A stretch of DNA of 64,000 nucleotides from Hemerocallis citrina (GCA_017893485.1 JACEHZ010000365.1:62001-126000); one strand, 5' to 3'. Counted from the first letter of the stretch, positions 38,463-50,158 are shown. A program made the numbers and translations. The notes: generated by a model from the letters alone, not told the origin.

Positions 38463-38693
38463 ATGGAAAATGACACTCTGGAAGAGGCACCAAGCAACAC
38501 ACAAAACAGTGGTCAGAAGTTCCGGAATCAGAAACTCAGGATAATGCAGGTGACTCCAAAGGCTCTGTCTTGGCAGCTCAAGTGCGGAAACATAAAGGCA
38601 AACAAATTATCCCAGAAGTCCAGCCTTCACAAAAGACATATGACGCAGATGTTATCCTCCCGGAAACACCTGCTAAACAATCTGCTGTTATAG
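38463..38693 (+). other. Possible exon between Rep/Hel and RPA genes
   Basis: Follows TTTTTCAG and is open in two frames; one gives an acidic/polar stretch ending ADVILPETPAKQSAVI. GT follows at 38695. It may be a first exon of the RPA-like gene. No domain recognised. Confidence 0.3.
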
Positions 38694-39063
38694 GTAAAAA
38701 ATCCTGCAAACTATCGGGCTTAATAAATGCACAGCTTCTTCTCACATTAACTATCTCATTTCGTGCTCAACATATCAATGTTTTCCTCATGTCATTTCCG
38801 CAGTACTTTAGCATTGATTAGGTGTCTCCTTCTTTCTCAACTCATGTTATGCTCTCTATATTTCTTGATAAAGTTGTGATCCTTTAGAGTTACATTTTTT
38901 CCTTTATCACATGACACCTTCACGAATACACTTTATAGGTATAGGTTAGCCAAATTGTGCTTGTGAAAATTTCCTTGAGGAATTTCTACATTTTTTTGCT
39001 ATATAAGAATATGAAGAGCTGTCATGAGTCTAATATTATAAACAAAGGTTTATCTCAAAGTGC

Positions 39064-39068
<5 letters not shown>

Positions 39069-39147
<79 letters not shown>
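39069..39147. repeat. Compound (TA)n(CA)n microsatellite
   Basis: TA repeat to 39121 followed by CA repeat to 39147. Confidence 0.95.
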
Positions 39148-39662
39148 TTTGCTAACTAAACATACTTCCACACTTGGAACTTCTAAAAGTTGTATTAAAA
39201 GTTCAAACCTACTAAACTGAATGTGTAATTTCAATGTTCTATTTTATTTTTAGACGCAATTTTTTTTGTCCCTCAATTTGGGCTAGCAGAATTAACCTCA
39301 TGATTTCATCGTACACTTTTTAATGTGAATATTCATTTTGCTAATTGTATATAGATTTTGGCTTGAAACTTCTAAAGCCAGTTTGTGCTTCAAATTTCTT
39401 CTTTTAACTTTTTGATTTCCCAGGATGATAATAATCTAATAGACTATTGATATCTAATTTACTTTTTACTTGAGATTAAGTTTAATGTTACTGAAGGTTT
39501 CCAAAAGCAAATCAACAACGAAGTCAAACAAAACAAGACCACTTTTGGAAGCTCAAAAATGTTACTGTACACTTTTATTTCTCCTTTTAAAATTAAAAGA
39601 CTATTCAACGAAAGAGGAAATCCGTATATATTAAAATATAGTATACTTTACCAGTTTACAGT

Positions 39663-40086
39663 CATCATTTATGTTCTGAGTAATGTGATTATACACCCAT
39701 TAAATTGTTGTATTAAGAAAGTTGAACCTTTACTACCTCATGTCAAAATTGTATGGTTTTGTTTCAGTTTTCACAGAAATATGCAGCACTTTTTCCCCAA
39801 ACAAAAACCATCATATTCGTGCATAATCTAATAAATTACCGTATAATTTTTTTTACTATTAAGCATTAATGAACAATCAATTATCTTTCAAAAAGTTCCT
39901 TTTTGTATTATTATGTTTCTTTGTAAATTTTGGTTCTTTTTCCCTCTTGCACATAATACAACGAATGCTATAAAAAAAATCTTTCTGATCAGGTGCTTTT
40001 CATTTAAGTGTTCAGCTATTTCTCAGATATTCATTAGTTCGCACACTGTACTTGGTCTTTTAAAGAATCGACGTTCAAAACACACC
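39663..40086 (+). repeat. Downstream copy of the dispersed Helitron repeat
   Basis: Direct-orientation partner of 30441-30875. It ends 55 bp before the first clear RPA exon. Confidence 0.8.
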
Positions 40087-40762
40087 ATACTTTCAATCCA
40101 TATGCAACTTAACTTACATTCATCTCCAAACATTAAGCAGGTGCAAAGCTTAAAGGCGAAGAGAACTCACCAGCTCTCAGACATGGAAGAAAGCGTACAA
40201 AGAAAAAGGAAAAACTTAAAAAATCTAAGCACCCCAAGCTCGACAAACTAGAGATCACACCTCTCAACAAAATATCTCCACAAGTATCCACCTACAACGT
40301 CAAAGTCAGGGTTATGCGGCTCTGGTATGGACCACTCTACAAAAAAACCTCAAATTCTTTGACATTTGTAGCTCGTGATGAACATGTATTTTCTATCCTT
40401 TAAACAATCATTCACATTTCGGTAAAAATACAACTGTCTTCATTACCTCTCCATTAAAAACATGCTTACAGCATCCACATCACCTTTTCCCAGCAATATT
40501 ATTTACTACCTTTTGTTTAACTTTGCATGCAACAAAAGGGGGATGATCTGGAAGTCATTGTTGACGACTCTGACCAGAAAAGTGGAAGGATATCTTTGAA
40601 GAAGATAGAGTTTACCTTATATCAAACGTGGACTGCATTGTTGCACCAAAATTAGTTAAAATAGTTCGTGCAAGATGGCAGCTACAGCTCACAAAAGAAT
40701 CCGCGGTTTATAAACGATTAGCAGTTGAAGTACCTTCATCATTCCCTTACAAATTTGCAAAG

Positions 40763-40767
40763 CTGAG
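40763..40767. other. Target-site duplication, left copy (CTGAG)
   Basis: CTGAG precedes the 5' LTR and is repeated at 46167-46171 after the 3' LTR. The 5-bp length fits copia integrase. Confidence 0.9.
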
Positions 40768-41264
40768 TGTAGGATAATGGCTCGATTCTGGTATCTGGTA
40801 TCTGCAGTGTTCGAAAGTTTCAGAGCTTCAGTCGACTGGATGGAGGAGCAGTCGACTGTCCAGAGAGAAGTTTCAAAGACTGAAGATACAGTAGCAGCAG
40901 TCGACTGATCAGTCGACTGTCCCGAAGGAATTATCAGTCGACTGGTATGAAGACCAGTCGACTGTCGGCGGGTTTTGGATCCAGATTCGGCCCAATTCGA
41001 AAGGCCCAATAGTTTCCCTATAAATACACCCGTTAGGGTTTTGTAAATAGTAACACCTAATTCGGATTTTGAAGCCGTCATCTCTTGTAAAGGCTTTGTT
41101 TGCCCATTGGAGATCATAGTAAAGAAACCCCAACCGCCCCTTGTGGATGTAGGCATCGTTTTGCCGAACCACGTAAATCTTGTGTTCTTGTGTTGCTTGC
41201 TTTTCTGTGTTTTCTCGCTGTTTCTCTCGTTTGATTGTTGGTTTGATTTGTATTCCACACAACA
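40768..41264 (+). repeat. 5' LTR of the complete copia element
   Basis: TGTAGGATAATGGCTCG to CACACAACA, 497 bp. Its TATA box TATAAATA is at 41019-41026. Six exact CAGTCGACTG palindromes lie in U3 at 40829, 40849, 40898, 40910, 40935 and 40955. Confidence 0.97.
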
Positions 41265-41266
41265 AG

Positions 41267-41278
41267 TGGTATCAGAGC
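41267..41278 (+). other. Primer binding site of the complete copia element
   Basis: TGGTATCAGAGC, complementary to initiator Met-tRNA, 2 bp after the 5' LTR. Confidence 0.92.
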
Positions 41279-41300
41279 TGTTGGTTCGACCTAGAGGGAG

Positions 41301-44300
41301 ATGGCGGGTGATGCAGATGCAACCAAGGATGTTGTGGGATCAAGTTCGTCAAGAACAACGATTCACAACGCAAAATTTGAAGTTGAAAAATTTGATGGGA
41401 CAAACAATTTCGGGATGTGGCAATGTGAGGTGTTGGATGTTCTTGTTCAACAAGAACAAGATGTTGCTTTGGAGAAAGAAAAACCTAAGGATATGTCCGA
41501 AGCAGATTGGAAGAAGTTGAATCGAGTTGCGTGTGGGACTATTCGGCTCTTTATTGAGAAGGCTCAGAAGTATGATTTGATGAGGGATACCATTGCTGCG
41601 GTGTTGTGGAAGAAGCTCGAAGACAAATACATGAGGAAAAGTTTGGAGAATCGGCTGTATTTGAAGAAGAGACTTTTTCGCTTCACCTATACGGAAGGTA
41701 TGTCTATGAATGCTCATGTTGAATCATTTAATAAATTGTTGGCTGATTTGTTAAATTTGGATGAGCAAATTAAGGATGAAGATAAAGCCCTAATTCTGTT
41801 GAATTCATTACCTGAAAGTTATGATCATTTAGCAACTACTTTATTATATGGAAAAGATACTGTGAAATATGAAGATGTTGCAAATGCTTTGTTGAATAAT
41901 GAAACTAGGAGAAGGGATAAAATGGTTGATAGAGAAACTTCTGAAGCTTTGATTGTAAGGGGCAGGACTGAGACCAGATCTGAGTCCAAATCTGGGAAAA
42001 AGGGAAACAAATCTCGTTCCAAATCGAGAGGAGTTTCGAAGGACAGGAAAATACCGGCCAAAGATGAATGTGCTTTCTGTCATGAAAGGGGGCATTGGAA
42101 AAAGGATTGTCCAAAGCTACGAAATAAGGGAAATTCGACTGCAAATGTGACTGTTGATAATTTAGAAAGTGGCGAGAATTTTTCTTTTGCACTTGCTTCT
42201 AGTCCCTCACTTTATCAAGAAGTATGGTTTCTTGATACAGCAGCCTCCTATCATATGTCTTGGAAAAAGGAGTGGTTTACTTCTTTGGAGTATATGGATG
42301 GTGGTGTAGTTTTGATGGGAAATGATGCACCTTGTAAGAAGGTAGGAATCGGGAAGATTGAATTGCTAATGCACGATGGTCTTATTAGGAAGCTTTCAGA
42401 TGTATGGTATGTTCCAGATTTGAAAAAGAATTTGATTTCACTTGGTGCTTTGGAGGCCAGTGGATTGAAATTTGCTAGTGAAGGTGGCATTCTGAAGGTG
42501 ACTAGCGGATCACTCGTGGTGATGAAAGGGCAAAGAAAAAGGAACTTGTTTTTCTTGCAGGGAAAAACATATTTGGGTCAGGCTGTCAGTGTAACTGAAA
42601 GGCCTAAACAGGTTGTTCCTGACTCTACTAGGTTGTGGCATATGCGACTCGGGCATGCAGGAGAAAAGGCCTTGCAGAGGCTTGTGAAGCAAGAGTTGCT
42701 TAAAGATGCTAAAGGGTGCAAGTTGGAATTTTGTGAACATTGTATTTTGGGTAAGCAAACTAGGGTGAAATTTGGTACAGCTGTACATCAGACAAAGGGT
42801 ATCCTTGATTATGTCCACACAGATTTTTGGGGCCCTACTCAGACACCTTCTATGAGTGGTAGACACTGGTTTGTTACTTTTGTTGATGATTACTCCAGAC
42901 GAGTTTGGGTATATACCATGAAGCACAAAGATGAAGTTTTGACATTGTTCACAAGTTGGAAGAAGAAAGTTGAAAATCAGACTGGTAGGAAGATTAAGGT
43001 TCTGAGGTCAGATAATGGAGGGAAATACAAGAACGATCCGTTTCTGAAATTGTGTGAAGATGAAGGGATCCAGAGGCACTTCACAGTTAGGAAGACTCCA
43101 CAGCAAAATGGGGTTGCAGAAAGGATGAACAGAACCTTACTTGAGAAGGTGAGATGTATGTTAGCATAGTCTGGATTGAAGAAGACATTTTGGGCAGAAG
43201 CTGTTATATATGCAAGCCACATTGTCAACCGTTTACCATCAGCAGCACTTGAAGGCAAAATGCCTATTGAGGTATGGAGTGGTAAACCTGCATCTGATTA
43301 TAGTTTTTTGCATATATTTGGTTGTCCTGCTTATTTTCATGTAACTGAAACTAAACTTGATGCAAGAGCCAAAAAGGCTATATTTGTTGGTTTTAGTACT
43401 GGTGTCAAAGGTTACAGGTTGTGGTGTCCAGAACAAAAGAAGTTAGTAATCAGCAGAGATGTGACTTTTGATGAGACCAGCATGATTAGCTCGGGACAGT
43501 CGACTGGCGATATGGGACAGTCGACTGGTGAGCAGCAGAAGAGTGGGACAGTTCTCCAACAGGTGAGTAGCAGAATCTCGGGACAGTCGACTGATGTACA
43601 GGAGCAGTCGACTGGTGGTCCAGAACAGTAGAAGAGTGGGAGCTCGGGACAGTCGACTGTTGGCAATAACCAGTCGACTGGTAGGAGAGTTCTCCAACAG
43701 GTGGAGTTAGAAAAGTTGTCAGTTGAAAATCCTGTTCCTGTCCAAGATGAAGATGATGTGGTTGATACTGAGAATGATGAAGAAGTTCTTATCCAGCAGG
43801 TAGAATCAATTGCAGTAAGAAGGCAAAGAAGAGATATCAAACGACCGTCTCGTTTTACAGATACAGTTGCATTTGCTCTTCCCATTGTGGATGATGAAGT
43901 TTCCTCCAACTTCAAAGAAGCTACTAGAAGTTCAGAAAATGCAGATTGGAAAGTTGCTATGGATGAAGAGATGAACTCTCTTCATAAGAATAAGACTTGG
44001 AATCTAGTGCAACTACCAAAGGGGAAGAAAGCAATTGGTTGCAAGTGGGTGTATACGAAGAAAGAAGGTCCAAAAGGCAGTGTTCGGTTCAAGGCTAGAC
44101 TAGTTGCAAAGGGGTATGCTCAACAGGAAGGTATTGACTATAATGAAGTGTTCTCTCCAGTTGTGAAGCATCCTTCTATTCGGATTTTGTTGGCATTGGT
44201 AGCACAGTTTGATCTTGAATTGACACAGATGGATGTGAAGACTGCGTTCTTACATGGGGATCTAGATGAAGAAATTTATATGTTGCAGCCAGATGGGTTT

Positions 44301-45467
44301 AAGACAACTGGGAAGGAAAGTTGTGTTTGCAGGTTGAAGAAGTCTCTCTATGGGTTGAAGCAATCTCCAAGGCAGTGGTATTTGAGGTTTGATCAGTTTA
44401 TGAAAGTGCAGGGATATTCCAGAAGTGAGTATGATCATTGTGTCTACTTCAGGAAGTTGCAGAATGGTTCTTTTATATATCTGTTATTATATGTGGATGA
44501 CATGTTGATTGCCTCTAAAAATGCTAAGGAGATTCAAAATTTGAAGAATCAGTTGAGTACTGAATTCGAGATGAAGGATCTTGGTGAAGCCAAGAAGATA
44601 CTTGGGATGGAGATAGCTAGAGACAGAGCAAAGGGCATAGTAAGTTTGACACAGAAGCAATATCTTTTGAAGGTGCTGAAACGGTTTGGTATAGATGAGA
44701 AAACTAAACCAGTCAGTACACCCTTAGCTCCTCATTTCAGAATTAGTGCTTCTCAGTCTCCAAGTACAGATGAAGAGAGACAGTATATGGCTAATGTACC
44801 TTACACTAGTGTGGTTGGCAGTTTGATGTATGCTATGGTTTGTACTCGACCAGACATCTCTCAGGCGGTGAGTATGGTTAGTCGATATATGCATGATCCA
44901 GGCAAAGAGCATTGGCAAGCAGCTAAATGGATTTTGAGGTACATAAGTGGCACCACAGATGTGGGTTTGAAGTTTGAAAGGGATGACAATATTAGCAGGT
45001 TATTGGTTGGTTATGTTGATTCGGACTATGCAGGTGATCTAGATAAGAGGCGGTCTACTACAGGCTATTTGTTTACTATGGCTAGAGCACCTATAAGTTG
45101 GAGGTCAAATTTGCAGTCCACTGTAGCGTTGTCTACTACTGAGGCTGAATACATGGCGGTTGCTGAGGCCATGAAGGAAGCCATTTGGATACATGGACTT
45201 TTGAAGAGCTTGGGAATTCATCGGGAGAAGGTGGAGATACACTGTAACAGTCAGAGTGCTATTCATTTAGCGAAGAACCAAGTTCATCATTCGAGGACCA
45301 AACATATTGATGTTCATTATCATTTTGTGCGTGATTTGATAAAGGATGGTGATATTCATTTGGTGAAGATTGGAACAGCTGATAATCCTGCTGATATGTT
45401 GACCAAAGTTGTTGGGGCAGCCAAGTTCAAGCATTGCATGAACCTGGCTAATATTTTGCATGTTTGA
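41301..45467 (+). pseudogene. Copia gag-pol polyprotein with two in-frame stops
   Basis: One reading frame from ATG 41301 to TGA 45465-45467, about 1388 codons, broken by TAG at 43167-43169 and TAG at 43629-43631. Domains: Gag (residues 1 to about 230); CCHC knuckle CAFCHERGHWKKDC (about 256); protease FLDTAASYH (about 311); integrase HHCC (LWHMRLGH...CEHC, about 445-480) and catalytic core (TDFWGP, RSDNGGK, QQNGVAERMNRTLLEK, about 507-615); a linker with GQSTG repeats; reverse transcriptase (YVDDM near 44494); RNase H ([19 protein letters not shown]). The first stop is just after the integrase glutamate region, where the left copy has CAG. The second is in the repeat-rich linker. Both would truncate Pol before RT unless read through. 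Confidence 0.93.
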
Positions 45468-45604
45468 TAATTTGGCATGGGCGATTGGGATAGTGCTTTG
45501 CTATTGGTTTGGTTAGTATGTGATATCATACTAAGGTGGAGTTTGTTTTTGTTACATTTGGTGATGAGCAGTTGTTTTGGAGTATTTGTGGAGATTGCTT
45601 GGGC

Positions 45605-45676
45605 TACTTGAAAGATTTCACCAAGGTGGAGATTGTTGGATACTTGGAAGATCTCGCCAAGGTGGAGATTGTAGGA
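45605..45676 (+). repeat. 36-bp tandem duplication spanning polypurine tract and LTR start
   Basis: 45605-45640 and 45641-45676 are the same 36-bp unit with few changes. Each contains AAGGTGGAGAT (polypurine tract) followed by TGTTGGA or TGTAGGA, that is, the first 7 bp of an LTR. Only the second is followed by the full LTR, which starts at 45670. Confidence 0.85.
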
Positions 45677-46166
45677 TAATGGCTCGATTCTGGTATCTGG
45701 TATCTGCAGTGTTCGAAAGTTTCAGAGCTTCAGTCGACTGGATGGAGGAGCAGTCGACTGTCCAGAGAGAAGTTTCAAAGACTGAAGATACAGTAGCAGC
45801 AGTCGACTGATCAGTCGACTGTCCCGAAGGAATTATCAGTCGACTGGTATGAAGACCAGTCGACTGTTGGCGGGTTTTGGATCCAGATTCGGCCCAATTC
45901 GAAAGGCCCAATAGTTTCCCTATAAATACACCCGTTAGGGTTTTGTAAATAGTAACACCTAATTCGGATTTTGAAGCCGTCATCTCTTGTAAAGGCTTTG
46001 TTTGCCCATTGGAGATCATAGTAAAGAAACCCCAACCGCCCCTTGTGGATGTAGGCATCGTTTTGCCGAACCACGTAAATCTTGTGTTCTTGTGTTGCTT
46101 GCTTTTCTGTGTTTTCTCGCTGTTTCTCTCGTTTGATTGTTGGTTTGATTTGTATTCCGCACAACA
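45670..46166 (+). repeat. 3' LTR of the complete copia element
   Basis: 497 bp, two differences from the 5' LTR. It is followed by the second CTGAG duplication (46167-46171), then RPA exon sequence resumes at 46172. Confidence 0.97.
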
Positions 46167-46885
46167 CTGAGTAGTATCCCAGAACTTGGTGAGAAACCGC
46201 AGTATCTGATAGGTAATCATCGTACCTTTATTTCTTCCCAGAGTACCAACTCAGTTAGCTAAGCTTTCTAGAAAAATTAACATTCTCTATGTAGATGTTA
46301 TCGGTTATGTTCGAGAAGTTAAACCGTTCAGGTTTGTACCAGTCTTCGGAAATCAAGTTAGGGTTGTCGATTTCTACATGATTGATGAGACATCGTACGA
46401 TAATCCATTTGAAGTAACAATCTGGCCTTCGTTACTCCAAAAACATGAAGATGTTTTCTTGCATGGTGATGGCTAACCATTCTTCTTGGTTGCACTATCG
46501 TTAAAGATAAGACAGTTCAAAAGTAAGTATAGCATTTACACAAAATTGTCTATAATTCATCGTTGCCTTTCTTTACATTTCAACTGGTGCAATTCTTAAT
46601 TTCTCTGCATTCTGAATATCAAACACAACTTCTTGCAGAATCATTCAACTTGGAAACAACAAACTTCACTCAATTTATATTCAATGTTGATGCAATCCCT
46701 CCAGCCCAATAATTAATGCACTGGTAATTGACCCTTCCCTGACCATCTAACAAAATTTGTATGCAAGCTAAAAATCATATGCACACCTCCCACACACTTT
46801 GTAGATTAATAAAACAACTGCAATGCTGACCAATACACTTACATATACTTTTCCCCAACCACACCTAAGTTGACATACACACTTT

Positions 46886-46889
<4 letters not shown>

Positions 46890-46961
<72 letters not shown>
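46890..46961. repeat. (TA)n microsatellite in an RPA intron
   Basis: About 71 bp of uninterrupted AT repeat. Confidence 0.95.
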
Positions 46962-46962
<1 letters not shown>

Positions 46963-48749
46963 CTCTTTATCCAAAAAGGGTAATGGTTGAGCTTCCAAAG
47001 AAACGGGTTTCACACTCTGGTAGCATCTCGTCGGGCCAATCTGAAGTCAATCATGTGACAATTAATGCACTCATCAAGGCAACAATGAATCCTCCACAAC
47101 AAGACAAGGTACCAATTAGTGGTCACCATATTGCACAGCATATTTATCTACTATAACTAATGCGCACACAACAAAATGTGGCAAGGGCATTTGATGTGCA
47201 CACAAGAATCATTTACATATCCACCGAAAAACCATACTTCTCTGCATGCAGAAAATGTGGCAAGGGCGTACAACTTGCAGATGACATGGAGTATGCCTGC
47301 CCAAGTTGCCCCCACTCTGGTCGTGATGCTGATCTCAAGTATGTTACATGAATCACCTAATGTTTTTTACAACAAATCGTCTGCCCTATATTTTTTTTTC
47401 ATTCTTACATCTGAAAAATTCACCAGTTTCAGTTAGTTCATTTCTTCATCGCTATTATTGTCATTTCATCTGTAGGTTTAAAGTCTCATGTACAATAGCT
47501 GATGAAACGGATGAGACAAAAATTTTCTTATTTGATCGACAGGCTCAGTTAGTCCTTCGTCTACCAGTACAACAACTTCTTGACATGTACCAAACAGTAT
47601 GTCTTTCAACTTAAATTTTTAACTTTCTACACTACAGACTACAGACTAGGCAGCACAATTTGCTATTTTAGTTTTTGTCCATCAAAATGATTTGTTAGGA
47701 TGATTCTGTTATTTGAAAGACAACACTTCATGCACGTTCTTTCTATTCCATATGTACACTACAAGAATCATTGCCAAATTTTGACTACATTCTCATTACA
47801 AATAGAATCAATCAAAATTAGATGCTTTTTACATATATTTAAATCGCAAACAAAGTAACCACACGTAAACACATTCACAAAATTATGCTTGAGCTTAGGA
47901 ACAGAAAAATGTGCACAAAGTATGCTAATCACTTAAGAACAGGAAAATGCCCTTTCCTTCCAAAGCTGACCTTTCTGTTAATTAACTACTACATGGTAAG
48001 AAATGTACTTGAGCTTCACTAGGAAAACCTTTGAACAAAAACTAAAAAAAGGGCCTTAATCTGGTTCGTTAAAGTGTATTAGAATTTTAGGTTATGCTTG
48101 GCCCAGAAACCATCCAACATTTTAAACTATTTTTGGAAACATTAAAATTAATATTATTAATATTGTGATTGTATCTTCATTTCCTAAAATTTACAAATTC
48201 GTTATGCCTTGTATTTAAACCCATGTATTTGAACCCATGTAATGTCCTGCCCTGTCACTGCATTTGCTCTTCAAAACACTACTAACAAAACAATTAGCAA
48301 GGATTTTGTGGTTGCAAGGACTGAAATCAATTTACCACATCATTTACTGCACACAACAATTAAATAATAACCATACACTAACCCAACATGACCACTATTG
48401 GTTTCTCCTTTGAACAGAAAAATGAGACCAGTGCTTTCAGAAATCATCTACATGAATGTACGAACAACTGGTACACATTCAGGGTCCGGATAACAAGAAT
48501 TAATCAGAAATTTATCCGATCTGGTGGATACACTGTCAGCGATATTAAAAATAGCGTCAAGCCTTACGAACAGCCCCTTGCTCTTGCTGATAAAGCTCCA
48601 ACTGTGATGCTCCTCACATCTTCTTCGACTGCACAAGCAAACACGTCTGAAACAAAATCAGAGTCCAGCTCAGACGGCAGCGACAGTGACAATGTGGGTG
48701 AAGATCAGCACACAGAAAATCTCAACACCTGAATCTCCAAAGAAAGGAA

Positions 48750-48950
48750 CTGTACCACACAATATAACAATTCCCTATGCTTATCATCATGGTACAAGAC
48801 TCATAATAATGTACATATTCTATTTTGTGTTCGCTAAAGTTGTATTACTCGATATGGCATGTCCTACACTTACCATCGAGGTACAAAACTCAGGAAAAAA
48901 CGCAGAAACTCAGCAGTGATGTGTATATTATTCTATCTTTTGTTTACTAA
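48750..48950 (+). repeat. Small tandem duplication after the RPA stop
   Basis: About 48770-48840 and 48857-48955 share CCTAYRCTTAYCATC, GGTACAARACTCA and ATGTRYATATTMTATYTTTTGTKTWC-type words. One frame of the second unit reads YTYHRGTKLRKKRRN, a basic, nuclear-localisation-like stretch; the first reads YAYHHGTRL. It may be a decayed extra C-terminal exon. Confidence 0.4.
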
Positions 48951-49422
48951 TGCAAATGTTCTAGCATGTGATATGCTTGATATTAAACTCAACAGTGTTC
49001 TTCATTTGTTTGAAGAATCTCTTATATATACCTGCTTTGAGCATACTGAAAAAGAAATATTGTCCAGGATAAATGCATTTACAGAATGAAACATGCCATC
49101 TGCTTGATTTTAGCAAATGTTAAAGACAGAAGAGAAAAGAGCTGATATTCTAGCTCCAAATTATCTATGAAAAACTTCAGTTTTATTCTGAAGTGCATGT
49201 GTACTTTTATGGCTTTATTTATGGACTTATAAAAGGTATGGATGCCACTTTTCTCCTTTGTTTATCCAATGAAATCTTTGTTTGAACATTTTAAACCAGT
49301 TTCATTACTGTGTTGTATGTATTCTTGATCAATTGACTTGGCACATATTGAGTATCTAATACTTGAACTCCCTAGAAGTTTGATGACACATATATCATTT
49401 CTATTATATTTTTTTGAACCAG

Positions 49423-49467
49423 GTTGTGCTGATATCTGGCGAGACTGGTTGCAGGAAAACCACTCAG
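49423..49467 (+). pseudogene. Captured exon fragment of a DEAH/DEIH-box RNA helicase
   Basis: A 45-nt segment encodes VVLISGETGCRKTTQ, the Walker A block (motif I) of DEAH/DEIH-box RNA helicases, whose family form is GETGCGKTTQ. It is bounded by AG on the left (GAACCAG) and GT on the right (CTCAG/GTTATC), as an exon copied with its introns would be. The invariant Gly before Lys is Arg here (AGG for GGG), a change expected to abolish ATP binding. It lies 0.8 kb from the Helitron 3' end, past the element's own genes. This matches how plant Helitrons pick up host gene pieces. No other helicase exon was found nearby. Confidence 0.65.
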
Positions 49468-49959
49468 GTTATCAGCTATTTTTTTGAGTCCCCCCTTTTT
49501 TTGTTTTTTGGGATACATCAGATATTTCTATGTACTTTATTGAATTTGATTCTTTTTAATATGTTGTTATTTATTGTGGATTTCATACACTCAGAAAAAA
49601 TGATTGAGTATAGCTCCTTTACTGATACAGTTTATTTCCTTTGTAATGTTTTTTTTGTGTGTGTGGAGATTATACCTTTTTGATGTTAATTAATAATTAG
49701 CATAGTTCAATCTTGGTTTTCTAATTATGTTATGAAGCATCAATAATATATAATATTGAATTGCTGATATGAAGTGATGATTTGGGGCAAGTTCTCATGC
49801 GAACTCTTCTATTTGTGTTTATTTGATTTCTGCATAGTTTTTTTTTATATCTCCAGTTATATGCTGAGGAATATATTATGTACACATTGGATTTTTTGGA
49901 TTATCAAATTTATTTTTGTCGACTCAAGATTCCACTTCTGCATAAAGGATCAGTAGTAA

Positions 49960-50158
49960 GAGCATCCGCAGTCGTTTGTGTGCAATTCAGTTTGGACTGT
50001 TAATACACTTTTTTTGTTAAATTTGAACATTTGAACATAAATTGGTAGTTTTGTATGCTTATTTTCCTGATGATGATGAATGAGTTCGGTTGGTCAAAAA
50101 TGGAGATGCCAGATATACTAAGTAAATGTAGAACAGTAGAAGTAGTATGAGGATGTTC
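49960..50158. mobile_element. Possible diverged GAGCATC-type MITE near the Helitron 3' end
   Basis: The left end GAGCATCCGCAGTCGTTTG matches the right terminal repeat of the MITE at 57780-58354 (complement GAGCATCTGTAGTCGTTTG). The right end, GGATGTTC, matches only 7 of 8 bases. Flanking TAA/AAA is a weak duplication. Confidence 0.35.

Larger units (their letters stand above)
40768..46166 (+). mobile_element. Complete Ty1/copia retrotransposon nested in the Helitron
   Basis: A 5399-bp element with two 497-bp LTRs that I count as differing at two positions (C/T in TGT(C/T)GGCGGG and A/G in ATTCC(A/G)CAC), a Met-tRNA primer binding site, a gag-pol frame with two in-frame stops, a purine-rich tract before the 3' LTR and a perfect CTGAG duplication. 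LTR identity of 99.6% indicates a recent insertion. It interrupts an RPA1-like exon and is closely related to the partial element at 1-3594. Confidence 0.96.
40141..48732 (+). pseudogene. RPA1-like single-strand-binding protein of the Helitron, interrupted by copia
   Basis: Plant Helitrons carry a paralogue of replication protein A large subunit (family knowledge). Recognisable exons: 40141-40385 (Lys-rich, then ITPLNKISPQVSTYNVKVRV, first OB fold); about 40539-40767 continuing at 46172-46212 after the copia insertion; 46295-46522 (DVIGYVREVKPFRFVPVFG, second OB fold); about 46639-46723; about 47160-47340 (zinc ribbon CRKCGKG...CPSC); 47476-47596 (FLFDRQAQLVLRLP, C-terminal OB fold); 48418-48732 with TGA and an acidic Ser/Asp/Glu tail. 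Damage: copia at 40768-46166; TAA at 46474-46476; a probable one-base frameshift near 40580; a stop in the 46639 exon. Several middle exon edges are uncertain. Confidence 0.75.
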
